From NCBI GenBank assembly GCA_030533445.1, contig CM060064.1, forward strand, positions 7,912,879 to 7,976,878: a stretch of 64,000 nt of DNA, in the 5' to 3' direction. Position 1 is the first letter of the stretch. Each line of letters begins with the position of its first letter. The notes under the pieces were generated by a model that saw only the letters and a program-made list of their open reading frames with translations, had not been told where the DNA came from and ran no database searches. Positions 35,167 through 47,126 of the stretch are shown piece after piece. The translations under genes were made by a program, and so were the position numbers. The stretch is from Cyprinodon diabolis (taxonomy: Eukaryota; Chordata; Actinopteri; Cyprinodontiformes; Cyprinodontidae).

Positions 35167-35710
35167 ATGCAATGGCTGCTGGAACCCAAGCATCCAAAGA
35201 AAGAATCAACTACAGGCATCAGAACTGGACTACAATGCCATTTATCAAGGTGGAGTGGTCTGATGTGTGGGTGCATGAGTACAGCATGCATGGGAAACAC
35301 ATGGTACCAGGACAGGACCCAGTATGGGAATAGAAATATGTAACCTGCCCAGACCAAGATCAAGGTTTCATTTGAAACCAGGAGCAGCAGGTGAATAAAA
35401 CCGTTTAAAAGCACTTTTTTTGGTTTGTTGGTGTAAAAGCATTTCTAGAGGTTGGCGTGTCTAGTAAGGACCTAAATAAGTTCAGTCTGTTTAACACTGA
35501 GGGGATTTCCTTGATGACTGTAGCCGTTTCTAGCAGAATAATTCAACCTGTAAAAAGCAAAAATGGTTAGAGAATAGTTTGAGGTGTTTGTTTGGTGAAA
35601 ACTGCCTCTTTGACTTTGGGCCATTTAAGCATCTATGGGACGTGTACAACAAACACATTCATGAAGACCCCACCTCCCCATATGGAGGAGTTAACAATCC
35701 CCTGCTAAGA
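35167..35710. other. unassigned
   Basis: No gene is recognised between the MITE and the Tc1-type element. The minus-strand 100-codon frame at 35112-35414 has no known motif. Confidence 0.3.
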
Positions 35711-35712
35711 TA

Positions 35713-36960
35713 CACTATATTGCCAAAAGTATTTGCTCACCTGCCTTGACTCACATATGAGCTTAAGTGACATCCCGTTCCTAATCCATAGGGTTCAATA
35801 TGACGTCGGTCCACCCTTTGCAGCTAGAACAGCTTCAACTCTTCTGGGAAGGCTGTCCACAAGGTTTAGGAGTGTGTTTATGGGAATTTTTGACCATTCT
35901 TCCAGAAGCGCATTTGTGAGGTCGCACACTGATGTTGGACGAGAAGGCCTGGCTCTCAGTCTCCGCTCTAATTCATCCCAAAGGTGTTCTATCGGGTTGA
36001 GGTCAGGACTCTGTGCAGGCCAGTCAAGTTCATCCACACCAGACTCTGTCATCCATGTCTTTATGGACCTTGCTTTGTGCACTGGTGCACAGTCATGTTG
36101 GAAGAGGAAGGGGCCAGCTCCAAACTGTTCCCACAAAGTTGGGAGCATGGAATTGTCCAAAATGTCTTGGTATGCTGAAGCATTCAGAGTTCCTTTCACT
36201 GGAACTAAGGGGCCAAGCCCAGCTCCTGAAAAACAACCCCACACCATAATCCCCCCTCCACCAAACTTTACACTTGGCACAATGCAGTCAGACAAGTACC
36301 GTTCTCCTGGCAACCGCCAAACCCAGACCCGTCCATCAGATTGCCAGATGGAGAAGCGCGATTCGTCACTTCAGAGAACGCGTCTCCACTGCTCTAGAGT
36401 CCAGTGGCGGCGTGCTTTACACCACCGCATCCGACGCTTTGCATTGCACTTGGTTATGTATGGCTTGGATGCAGCTGCTCGACCATGGAAACCCATTCCA
36501 TGAAGCTCTCTGCGCACTGTTCTTGAGCTAATCTGAAGGCCACATGAAGTTTGGAGGTCTGTAGTGATTGACTCTGCAGAAAGTTGGCGACCTCTTCGCA
36601 CTATGCGCTTCAGCATCCGCTGACCCCGCTCCGTCAGTTTACGTGGCCTACCACTTCGTGGCTGAGTTGCTGTCGTTCCCAAACACTTCCATTTTCTTAT
36701 AATACAGCTGACAGTTGACTGTGGAATATTTAGGAGCGAGGAAATTTCACGACTGGATTTGTTGCACAGGTGGCATCCTATCACAGTTCCACGCTGGAAT
36801 TCACTGAGCTCCTGAGAGCGACCCATTCTTTCACAAATGTTTGTAAAAACAGTCTGCATGCCTAGGTGCTTGAATTTATACACCTGTGGCCATGGAAGTG
36901 ATTGGAACACTTGATTCCAATAATTTGGATGGGTGAGCAAATACTTTTGGCAATATAGTG
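35713..36960 (-). mobile_element. Tc1-type transposon, 1248 bp, copy 1 (inactivated)
   Basis: It has 29-bp perfect inverted ends beginning CACTATATTGCCAAAAG, with TA on each side (35711-35712 and 36961-36962). It is the same length as the copy at 53600-54847. Reading both end to end and comparing the translated halves, I find only two base differences, both inside the transposase. The copies lie in opposite orientation. Confidence 0.95.
35795..36826 (-). pseudogene. Tc1-type transposase, nonsense-mutated copy
   Basis: It would encode the same 343-aa DD34E transposase as 53734-54765. Codon 152 reads TGA (36371-36373) where the other copy has TGG. The stop comes two residues before the first catalytic Asp, so no active enzyme is made. 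The second difference is codon 157 (36356-36358): CGC (Arg) here, CAC (His) there. Everything else in the frame, including the perfect GRPRK hook and the downstream D245 and E280, matches. A TATA-like TATAAAT lies upstream at 36874-36880. Confidence 0.95.
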
Positions 36961-36962
36961 TA

Positions 36963-38019
36963 TCATTGACAGATTCTTAATTATCATCATAATGATGTAC
37001 CTGATCAAAACAGTGCTCTTGTTCACCTGATCAGACCCGTAAAAAAAGTATTCTTAGACAGAACTCCCATCTCAGAGAATATTCCCTTTTACTCGCACCT
37101 CGCTGCAGAGCCGAGAGGAACTCTTGGTGTGATTTTCTCATGTTCACACATTTCTTGCAGGGAACTACTAACAGGTACAAAGGCACAGAGAGAGAAAGAC
37201 ATTAGCAGCAGAAATCACTGAATGATTACCAACTGGGCTTCCTTTCTAGAGCCTGACTTTATTTCTCTAAACTACTGATTCTTGGAAGTCCACCAAGCAG
37301 TAAAAGATCAGGATTAATTTCATGTATTCCATACTTGGAGGTTGTTGAGGTATTTAAATTAACCATGACCAAGGCCTTCATAAATAGTCAGTTTTTCTAC
37401 AGGTTTCTTTGAAGAAAAAGTGATAATCCAGATATTCCTAAAACATGAGTCGGCAACTTAATTTGTTTAGACATTAAACTGAAGAGAAACAAAGATTTTC
37501 CCAAAATACAGATATGCAATACCGTTTTAAAATTACCATTGGAAACCCTGGAATGCTGAAGCTCCAAAGAGATGCTTGTATTTTATAGGATCCACAGAAA
37601 AAGACCCCCATCTGAACATTTAGCATCATCTTATTTTTATGCATCTGCTGGTTTTCTGCACTACATTTTTTCAGATTTGCAGGAGGAGCGCTCTGAACAA
37701 TCCCTTTAATCCCAAACCTTACTAACATTGTATAAAAAATAGGTCCTTATTATCCAGTAAATGGGTTTTCCTGGTGAAATGAAGAGGCTATTAAAGAAGC
37801 TCAAGTCTATTTGACTGCAAATGTTGCACACTTTACTCTTAAGGCATTTTCAACACAAAATTAATCATAGCACATCTATAGGACTTTATAACAGCCTTAA
37901 GAAAAGCTTAAGGAGCATTTTTTTGTTTCAAGTCAACGTTTACAGCTAATAAGACTTTACAAATAAAAAATAAAGATGAATTTGTTTTTCTGTCTGAGCT
38001 AAAAACTGTTAACTCTCTT
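36963..38019. other. unassigned
   Basis: About 1 kb of AT-rich DNA without a recognised gene or repeat. Confidence 0.35.
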
Positions 38020-38115
38020 TAAATAAGTGCATTTTTTCTTGAATTGAGGAGGAAAGTGAGACATTTCGCCAATGGAATTAGACAATATACATTTAAAATA
38101 ACAAAAAAACGATTG

Positions 38116-39026
38116 TATGGAAGTAAATCTGTGTCGCTGGGATTTGAATTAAAAATGCCACTGAAATTTAAATGTTGTATGTTTGTACTTACTGTTTCAG
38201 TGTTAGAATATCTTCAGAACACATTTTTGACCTAAAAAAAAATTCATTGTCATTATTTCTACACAGTTTAAATTTAATTTGTTATTTTCTTTTCAAGCTA
38301 AAAATTCACATAACTATATTTCAAAGTGATTACATTTTCAGTACTTATTTTTCAGTTTAATTTTTCAGTGTTAAAATATCTGCATACAAAAAAATTCAAT
38401 ACTCATACGGAAGGAAAACCAGCATCACAGACCCGGTCATGCTAGCTAACGCTAACTCAACTACCGAAAAATGAAAGTAATAAACTCACCGTTGAGTTAG
38501 CGTTAGCGTGCATGACCGGCTCCGACATGCGGGTTTTCCTTCAGTATGAGCGCCACATGCGTCACGTGACTAAGAAAACGTAACGCCATTGGCTGGGTGT
38601 TGGATGCCACAATCCATTGCTAATGCCTGTGACCTGAAGTAACCCTTCCCTTTTTACATTGAATTTAGACGCCGAATTTAAGACAGTGAAATAGAGCCAG
38701 TTGAATCTCAGGAGGCTGAAAATATTGAGTTTGAATTTTGAAAGGTTGAATTTTTTTATATGCAGATTTTTTGACACTGAAAAATTAAACTGAAAAATAA
38801 GTATTGAAAATGTAATCACTTTGAAATAGTAATGTGAATTTTTAGCTTGAAGAGAAAATAACAAAATAAATTTAAACTGTGTAGAAATAATGACAATTAA
38901 TTTTTTTTAGGTCAAAAATGTGTTCTGAATATATTTTAACACTGAAACAGTAAGTACAAACATACAACATTTAAATTTCAGTGGCATTTTTAATTCAAAT
39001 CCCAGCGACACAGATTTACTTCCATA
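38116..39026. mobile_element. long-palindrome element, 911 bp, arms about 280 bp
   Basis: The left arm 38116-38399 and the right arm 38746-39026 are inverted copies at an estimated 93% or more. The ends read TATGGAAGTAAATCTGTGTC. It sits inside a CACTGCAAAAA-family repeat. The flanks CGATTG and CTATTG differ at one base and may be a target duplication. There is no transposase. The centre holds a second palindrome. Confidence 0.8.
38402..38550. repeat. inner palindrome, about 60-bp arms
   Basis: CTCATACGGAAGGAAAACC at 38402 is inverted as GGTTTTCCTTCAGTATGAG, ending at 38550. GCTAACGCTAACTCAAC is inverted as GTTGAGTTAGCGTTAGC across a 29-bp loop. It could be a separate small MITE or the natural centre of the larger element. 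Confidence 0.75.
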
Positions 39027-39110
39027 CTATTGCATTGTCTTATTTCCTACTCAAAATAAGAGGAAATACACTTATTTCTTTACTTATTTCTAGATAATTT
39101 CTCCATGTAA

Positions 39111-39997
39111 AAACCAAAGCAGCAAAGTTTGCAGACTTTTTTGTAGATGCATAATTTCTGACTACCAGCAAATATATGGAAAAGCCAGATTCCTCTTGTG
39201 CTTGTAATGCCCGACACAAACAGAAGTACAGAGCAGACAATGAGGGAGTCTCTGACTTCATCCTTAATCAGTACAACTGATTTTAACATTAGTTCTTCTT
39301 TATTACAGCAACGGGGGCCATTTCAGTTTATTCTAATGCATTTTGTTCTAATTCCAAAACATGCCTGGAAAGGCAAACAGATTACATTCAACCCCTGAGC
39401 TGGTCGTCCTGAATTATGCATGCAGCCAAATGCATGCGCCGTACTCTGCTACACTATATGACCTTTCACAATAATTGTGGCCGACCGTCCTTTAGCTTTC
39501 AGCCCAAGAGGAGGCATTACGCAAATGTATGGAGGATGCTGCTGGAGGACATGTTGGTTTCACCTATCAAGTCAAGCGTAACAGGGGACGATGCAAAGTT
39601 TGAGCCCGGCTGCACCTTTCATGGAGGCAGTTATATGATTCAAAAAGACAAAATAAAAAAAATAAAGATTCAAACATGACTTCAAAGTTTGGATATTTGT
39701 AATAATTTCAATGCTAGAAAAGTATGCAGATTGTGATTATAGTTAGCTTTTAAATGCTTGCAGCTTTTTTTTTTCAAAAATAGTACATAGATCATTTACA
39801 TTATAGCTTAAAATCCTTTAATTTCAACAAGAGCTTTTTGTACAAACCCAACTGATCTTGGTTCTGCAGTTATCACACAATAGGAACAGATCACTGTAGA
39901 AAGATAACCATTAAATAAAATCCTATGTGTAGGAGTTGGAGTTTGTTATTGTAAGCCAATAAACTTCAATAAACTTCAGGCTTATAAGCTTTGAGTT
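39111..39997. other. unassigned
   Basis: No gene is recognised. The 87-codon frame at 39416-39679 has no motif. Confidence 0.3.
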
Positions 39998-40620
39998 GTA
40001 AACTCATTGGTTGGTGGTCCATCTTCTTAACTCACAGAAGTCAGAGTATTAAGTTAAAAGTTCTCTTTTCTGTTGCTGTTGTTCAATAAGAGTACGTTTT
40101 AAGATAATTTTAGGTGAGAACATTATGCTTTTAAGCTTAACTATAAGGAGCATTTACAGATTTTATGAGTCTTTAAAAAAAAAAATGTTCTGAAGTTGAG
40201 AGGACCGCAGCGACCAGCAGACCTCTGAGAGTAACGGCAGCCAGGTCTAACATTAGCCCGTCTGCAGCAGCCCTCTCTCTGCATAGCCGTGTGTGAAGGA
40301 CCGCTGGCTCTAATGGGGATTTTTTTATTTTTTTTATTTGACAAAATGTTCATTTGATTTGTGTTTATCTGATTGTGTTCATTATTATTCCCCCAATAAA
40401 TGAAAAAAGTCTGAATTTCTTATTATCTAGAGACCATTAATAACAGGAAGTTAAATGCAGCTCCAGACGAGCTGAGCGTGTGGTGATGTCATCAGTACCT
40501 GTTCCAGTTCACCCATATTTATGCTGCGTGCTCCCGTTCTCCCAGAGTCCACACTTTCCTGTGTTCTTCTCAAGTGCATTCTTGGCGAGGAAACAAGTCC
40601 GTACTCGCGTTCTAGTGAAT
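39998..40620 (-). repeat. second copy of the 18.15-19.38 kb family (core only)
   Basis: Inverted relative to about 18600-19205. The words CTCATTGGTTGG, GGTCCATCTTCTTAACTCAC, CTGCAGCAGCCCTCTCTCTG and GTGTGGTGATGTCATCAGTA are shared. The terminal inverted arms of the full element are not seen here, so the copy is truncated. Confidence 0.7.
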
Positions 40621-40737
40621 TGAGAAACTGTGCTGAAAGGTTTTGTCGATCGTTTTGTTGTCCTCTTTTATAAGGCGAACATAAACTTTCAGGTGTTTTA
40701 CCACCACCAACTAGAGGCGAGTGCAACAGATTAACTA

Positions 40738-41215
40738 GGGGTTGTAGATTCATATGTGTGAACTAGTGATTGGTACTTGTTGGATTGTGATTTTTATAAA
40801 TTAGCGATTTGTACCTATACTGTAACTTAGTGATTGGCTCTCATAGTTAGTAATTGGTACTTATAAACTGATGATTGGTATTAGTAAATTTGTGAATAGT
40901 AGTAAACAATTTGCAATTGGTACCCTATATTTCTGCTTCTTATTTGTCAAGTTGTGATTCATAGTCTTTCATTTTTGATTCACACTTTTGTTAATTTGTG
41001 ATTGGCACTCGTTAATCTAGGACTGGAACTCGTAAATGTGTGATTTATACTTGTAAATATTGAAATTCCTACTTATACATTTTGTTACTTTGTGATTCTT
41101 ACTCATTTAGAGATTAGTACTCACAATTATTATTTGGGCCTCGTAAACTGATGATAGGTACTAATAAATTTGTTATTGGTACTCGTAAACGTGTAATTGG
41201 TCCCCTCAATTTCTA
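40738..41215. repeat. degenerate tandem array, unit about 20-24 bp
   Basis: About eighteen to twenty imperfect units resemble GTAAATTTGTGATTGGTACTC. The GTGATTGGTACT core recurs with substitutions and variable spacing. The best-preserved runs are near 40745-40880 and 41120-41210. No frame is kept through the array. Confidence 0.75.
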
Positions 41216-42815
41216 ATTCTTTATTTTTACTCTACCCTATATTTCTAATTCTTGCTTTTATGCAAATTAACCTGAGACATAGACCGGTATGGGGTAGTTT
41301 AGGCTAACAAAGAAACCAAACCGCTGCCCATTCCTAAAGGGCGGACCCGTTCATCAGGTTCAATTTGGATGTTTTCTAAGCCAAAACAAGGCTTTGCTTT
41401 TGGTCCACTCTATAAGCCTGGAACTCAACGCTATTTCTGACACTTTGTTTCCAAATTTGAAGATGTTTTGCTTCCCATCCAGGAAGCTTTTTCGATTCCA
41501 AGTCCAGTGGATTGTTTTTTTTTTTACTTTTTTGGTTTAATCTGCTCATCTAAAGCGTCCCATTGAGCTCCATCTGTCCGCCATGTCTAGAGAAGAACCA
41601 GAATATTACAGCAATAAGTGATGAGGCCTAATTGGCTAAAAAAATAAGACACTACAGCTCACATGTAGGCTCTGTACAGCAAATAATTTCTTCTTGACAC
41701 ACCAGACAGGTCCAGCTGTGCTAGCAATTGTCACCTTCTGTTTGATGGGCAGTAACAGGCAGCTTTTTATGCCAGGAGCTGAAAATATTTACCTCTTTCC
41801 TAGTACATCACATTTTCTAACATCATTTCATGGAATCCTGCATATTTATATAATTTTTTTTTTAATTCTGAAGCCAGCAATACAATTTTTGATCTTGATT
41901 TAATTGCTTTGCACAATTATATTTACCACAGAACTCCCAAGTTATGTCGTGCACATAGGTTGATCTGCATGGTTCCACTCTAAGAACAGCAGTCATAGTC
42001 ATTTGCTTACATAACGTATAGCCATAACTTGGAGGTAAAAGACTCCTTTAATGGCAGCGGTCATAACAGCCCTGTTTGTTTTCACTGCACTGCCTTTAGT
42101 GTTTGCTTCCTACGCTCTGCTCTGCATGGTCAGGGAGCCCGTTATTTATCAGGGCTGGTTAAAGCCTCCGTATGCGTGTCTCTCCACATGTGTGGTTGGG
42201 TCAGAAAGGCAATAATGTGTTAGTGGACTGTATAGAGTTATGCAACTGTAACTGGAGACAGTTGCATTCAGGAGTTAATGGCTCCAAGGCTGCAAGCTAA
42301 TCGTTGCTCCTCTGCATGGGCGTGGGACTTCAAATTATAAAAGCTGAAAGACAAGACTTAGTTTATTACCTTTTTTTATTACATCTAAAATACATTTTAT
42401 TATATAAAATAGCCAATCAAAGGCAGTTTACTCTCTCAGGTTGGCTCCACCCTTACAGTAGCAAAGCTGTCATCAGAGCACAGAAGCAGGTCTACAAGTA
42501 GAAAATAATCGACTTTCGCATAAAAAGCAAGAGAGAGCAGAGAAGGAGCATTAACTGGGGGATGTGTCATACTGAGGGCTCAAGGTATTGGATTTACATA
42601 GAACATTCAAAATGCTTGTTGAGACTAGTTTCCTTGTGTGTTTTAAAAATAAACCACTGGAATAAATAGTTATTACTAGTTTTCACTTTTGGCAGAATCC
42701 CGAATTCATAGTTTTGGGCTTTTATTTTGAAACACAAAAGGAGTAAGTTTTATTTTTTTAACTTGCTGTTTGGTGATCAAATTTAAAGACCATTCATCTT
42801 AAGTTAAATAACCAG
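41216..42815. other. unassigned stretch, no gene recognised
   Basis: About 1.6 kb. The frames at 41694-41903 and 42029-42223 are under 70 codons and carry no motif. Confidence 0.35.
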
Positions 42816-43172
42816 ATTCAATTCGATTCAATTCAGGTTGTTTATATAGCGCAAGGTCATCTCAAAGCATATTACAGAGACAATTCAGTCAATCAATTTG
42901 ATTCAAAGTTTTCTATTTAAGGAAACCAGTTGATTGCATCGACTCATTGACTCGAATGCAATCCATCACACCAAGCATGGTAGTAGCAACAGTGGAGAGG
43001 AAAAACTCCCTTTTAACAGGAAGAAACCTCCAGCAGAACCAGGCTCAGTGTGAGCGGCCATCTGCTGAGGCCGACTGGGGTTCAAGGAGACAGAAGCAGA
43101 GATAACAGAAAGCAGCTGTAAAAGGCGGCCCCGTCCAGGAAACACACAGCCAGGCAGACGAGCTCCAAACCA
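42816..43172 (+). repeat. dispersed repeat family R3, copy 3
   Basis: It matches 29700-30025 closely from TTGATTCAAAGTTTTCTAT to CCAGGCAGACGAGC. Its 5' part (TTTATATAGCGCAAGGTC) is more diverged. Confidence 0.75.
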
Positions 43173-44111
43173 AAGAAATCCCCAGTTTAAAAATCAGTGG
43201 TGTGGTAGCATTCTGTGTATGCTCAAGCTTGATTTTTTGTGTGATTTGTCATTGTTTTGCCAGGTCGTTCACATTTCCAAATATAATTAACTTCTATGCG
43301 ATCTCCTGTGTGAACGGCATTCATACAACTTAAGTGTCCCGCATGCGCAGTAGAGGACGCAATGACGTCGTAAGTAGCAGGTGCACTCTGTGCTTGTGGA
43401 AGTCAACATAGATAGTAATGTTTGAGTGCATCTTGCAATCTTTTTCTTTTCCAACCAAGCCAGCACTGCCCACTTCTGCTTAGCAGGCTGCAGAATGGGG
43501 ATGTTAACATACAGGTTGGATAAATGTGACCTGGCCAAACAAACTCAAGTCGCATTTAAAAATATTAGATACTTATTAGATTTAAGACCACATAGCCAAA
43601 TGGTCACATCTGGAAAAATATTTGATCTGTATTGTTAAGACTGTTAGTAAAAGATCAGATACGGGTCACATACGGGACAAAGTGTAAACATAGCCTGCTA
43701 AGAGGTCAATGAAAATGCAGAGGGCGAGTCAGACTGCACATGCCTCTCTTCAGTGGTGCTAGCGCAGCTCAGATAGTGGTAAACCTCATCTCTATGTCGG
43801 TCAGACCTACACAGCAATTTGACAGGAATGTCATGAGTCAGACAGAAAAAAGAGACACGGTGGCAAAATACAATGCATCCGTTTTGGGAAAAATACAAAG
43901 TCAAATCTCTGAATTGCAAGATAAAACACACAGGTTTGTGTGTGGAAACACTGTTCGTACATAGCAAGGACTAACTCAACAAAAATTGAAATAAAAAAAA
44001 AATAAAAGCTTAAGTTTTTTACTCTTTTCGTTTTATTTCATATTGGGCAACACTAAGAGGGAAAATAAAAAATCTAAAACATTTATGTCTGAGAGATACA
44101 TTTATAAGGAA
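43173..44111. other. unassigned, possibly repeat-derived
   Basis: 43283-43690 has a mixture of CGCATGCGCAGTA, TGACGTCG and CACATACGGGACAAAGTGT that looks repeat-like, but I cannot delimit ends. The 74-codon frame at 43740-43964 is not recognised. Confidence 0.25.
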
Positions 44112-44231
44112 CAGTGATGGGACTAACGGCGTTGAAAGTAACGGCGTTACTAACGTCGTTACCTTGTTTTATTAACGAGTAATCTAACTAATTACTTTGA
44201 CTGTAACACTCTTTAGTATTAAGAGTAAATC
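44112..44231 (+). repeat. hAT-like terminal fragment (CAGTGATGGG)
   Basis: CAGTGATGGGACTAACGGCG followed by repeated TAACGGCGTTACTAACG words is typical of an end of a common fish hAT-like family (recalled). The LINE interrupts or abuts it at 44232. The other end was not found after the LINE. Confidence 0.5.
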
Positions 44232-46974
44232 AAATACAGTTTTACCCAACAAACGTTATAGCTGACCATCAAGGCCGGTTTGTTATAGTCTCAGGCTCCC
44301 TCATTAATGTACCTGTTGTTCTCGTTAATCTCTATGCACCCAATTGGGACGATGAGGCATTTATTAAGAAAATAACCTCACTTTTACCAGATTTAACTTC
44401 CCACCACTTTATCTTAGGAGGCGACCTTAACTGTACTATAAATCCTTTGCTAGACAAATCCTCCCCACGACAGGATTCCCCTTCTAAAGTTGCTAAAGCA
44501 ATTTCAACGTTTATGGATCAAATAGGAGGTTTGGATCCATGGTGCTTTATCTATCCTGATAAAAAACAATTTTCTTTTTACTCTCAGGTCCACAAAACAT
44601 TCTCAAGAATTGATTACTTTTACATTGATAATTATTTTCTTCCTGTCGTCGAGAACATAGAATATTCTACAATAGTGGTATCTGATCATGCTCCAGTGCT
44701 ACTCGACCTTTCGTTTACACTTTTACAAAAAACACGCCCCCCATGGAGGCTGAATTGCACATTGCTTAATAATGAGGACTTTTGCCAAACAATATCCAAA
44801 GTAATCGATGATTTTTTTATCTCCAACAAGTCAGATCTCATATCCCCATCTCTACTGTGGGAGACATTAAAGGCGGTAGTTCGAGGAGAGATTATTTCTT
44901 ATTCTGCAAGAGTAAATAAACTCAAAAAACAAAAACAGGAACAACTCATGGAAAGCATAACAGAATTGGACAGAAAATTATCAACATCTCCATCCCCTGA
45001 ATTAGATAAAGAGAGACAAAACCTTCAAATGGAATATAACTTGTTGTCAACACAAGAAACTGAAAAATTAATGTTACGATCACATGGATTTCTTAACGAA
45101 CACGGTGAGAAGGCAGGACGTCATCTGTCACGCCTAATAAAAAACCAATCTGTATCCCAGCAAATTAAACAGATAAGAGCCCCTTCAGGTGAACTTACAG
45201 TAGCGCCATCTGTCATAAATGAAACCTTTAAAACATTTTACTCTGAACTATACACGTCACAATCCCCACCTGACAAAACAAACATGATGAGCTTTCTGGA
45301 TAACCTAAATTTTCCACCCATTTCTGCTATCCAGAAGAGTGAAATGGATCGACCCTTAGAATTTCGTGAAATAGCAAACTCAATTAAACTAATGCAGAGA
45401 TGCAAGGCCCCTGGCCCTGATGGTTACCCTATAGAGTTTTATAAAAACTTTGCTGACAAATTAACTCCTCTTCTCTTAGACATGTTCAACGACTCTCTGG
45501 ACCGGGGAGCTCTGCCCCAAACTCTCACAGAGGCATCAATAACCTTATTACTAAATCCGGGTAAAGAAGATTCCGAGTGTAGCTCTTACAGTCCTATTTC
45601 CCTTTTAAATGCTGATTATAAGATTCTAGCTAAGGCACTGGCCCTACGTCTTGAATCAGTCATGCCGAGCATCATCTCACCGACCTAACCGGGTTTATGA
45701 AAAACAGACACTCTTTTTCCAACGTCCGCCGCCTCCTCAACCTTCTTTTCTCTCCCGCAGCCAGGGAGACGCCAGAAGTGGTGGTCTCCCTGGATGCCGA
45801 GAAGGCTTTCGATAGGGTGGAGTGGAGTTATTTATTAGAGGTCTTAAAGAGGTTTTGCATTGGGTCTAGGTATACATCTTGGATTTCACTCTTATACTCT
45901 TCCCCTAAAGCATCTGTAAGCACTAATGGGATGAAATCCCAATATTTCACACTTAACCGAGGAACCCGCCAAGGGTGCCCTCTGAGTCCACTGTTGTTTG
46001 GTGTGGCAATCGAACCTTTATCTATTGCACTTAAATTGGCCAGTTTTAATAAAGGAATCTACAGACGTGGTTTGGAGCATACATTGTCCTTGTATGCAGA
46101 CGATTTACTATTGTTTATTTCTGATCCAGTAACCACCATCCCCAAAATAACTGAATTGCTAAACCGCTTTGGAGCATTTTCCGGCTATAAATTGAACTTC
46201 TCAAAAAGCGAATGTTTTCCTGTAAATAACTTAGCCCTCGGGATCACTGATGTGTGTTTTCCATTTAAAGTGTCTAAAAGCAGCTTTAAATATTTAGGAG
46301 TGCATATCTGCCGCAAGATGTCAGATCTCTACAAGACCAATTTTCAACCCCTAATTGAAAAGCTTAAATCAGATCTGGAAAGATGGTGTAATTTGCACAT
46401 AACTATAGCGGGAAGGGTAAACTGCATCAAAATGAACGTGCTTCCACGTTTTCTCTATCTTTTCCAATGCTTGCCGATCTTTTTACCCAATTCCTTTTTT
46501 CGTGCTATCAATAGGCTAATTTCATCTTTTATATGGAAAGGCAAGACTGCCAGAATAAGGATAGAGCTTTTACAAAGGCATAAGTCGGTTGGTGGTTTGT
46601 CACTACCTGATCTAAGACTCTACTATTGGGCAGCCAACATAAACAACATGACTCTCTGGATCCGCGAACCTGAATTAATCTGGTGTAAACTAGAAGCTAA
46701 ATCCTGTTCTACGTCACTTCTAGCTCTACTTACACAAATATTGCCCTTTCGACCATCCCAACATACATGTAACCCAATTGTCGTCTCCACCCTTAAAATT
46801 TGGCTCCAATTCAGACGTACTTTTGGACTCATAGGACTGTCCAATTACAGCCCCATACATAAGAACCATCTCTTCCTCCCTCCTAGCATTGATAATGCCT
46901 TTTCTCTATGGCAGAGATCTGGCCTTGTTAGGCTAAGTGAAGAAGGAAGGATGTGGGTTATTACTGATTTATAG
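44232..46974 (+). pseudogene. L1-type ORF2 remnant: endonuclease fragment plus reverse transcriptase
   Basis: The remnant of a LINE polyprotein that nicks DNA and copies its RNA into the genome. The frame from 44240 to 45688 holds an APE-type endonuclease tail (NLYAPNWDD, ILGGDLNC and, later, VSDHAPVLLDL), then the start of the reverse transcriptase (KAPGPDGYPIEFY, PISLLNADYKILAKALA). It stops at TAA 45686-45688. The next frame, 45689-46974, continues with SLDAEKAFDRVEW (motif A, Asp at 45793), GTRQGCPLSPLLF (motif B), YADD at 46093-46104 (motif C) and FKYLGV. The change from one frame to the next fits a one-base deletion together with a stop codon near 45680-45690. The C-terminal part ends early, within 200 bp of the 3' end, suggesting an internal deletion. 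L1-clade placement is from motif style. Confidence 0.9.
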
Positions 46975-47115
46975 CATAATCTTGTAGGATTGGGGAGGGC
47001 TGGGGAAGGGAAGGGAATGAGGGGTTGTTGTTTTTGTAAAAATGGGAAAAAAATCCTTATTTTCATTGTTTGTACTTGACCTTGTCACATGAATAAAAAC
47101 ATTATAAAAAAAAAA
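44232..47115 (+). mobile_element. L1-type LINE, 5'-truncated, with TSD and poly-A tail
   Basis: The 11-bp AAGAGTAAATC occurs just before the element (44221-44231) and just after its A-rich tail (47116-47126), marking target-primed insertion. The element enters partway through the endonuclease, carries a reverse transcriptase, and ends with AATAAA (47092-47097) and an A run. It has no 5' region or ORF1 and is dead by truncation and frameshift. Confidence 0.92.
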
Positions 47116-47126
47116 AAGAGTAAATC

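Larger units (their letters stand above)
38020..39110 (+). repeat. CACTGCAAAAA repeat family, copy C, split by an insertion
   Basis: 38020-38110 (AAATAAGTGCATTTTTTCTTG and following) and 39027-39110 (ATTGCATTGTCTTATTTCC then TTATTTCTAGATAA) are the two halves of the repeat found whole at 23833-24119. Between them lies the palindromic element 38116-39026. Confidence 0.65.

Noticed and set aside
40738..41215. CRISPR array
   Set aside because: The units are degenerate and lack identical repeats with unique spacers. The context is a vertebrate genome, so a decayed minisatellite fits better.
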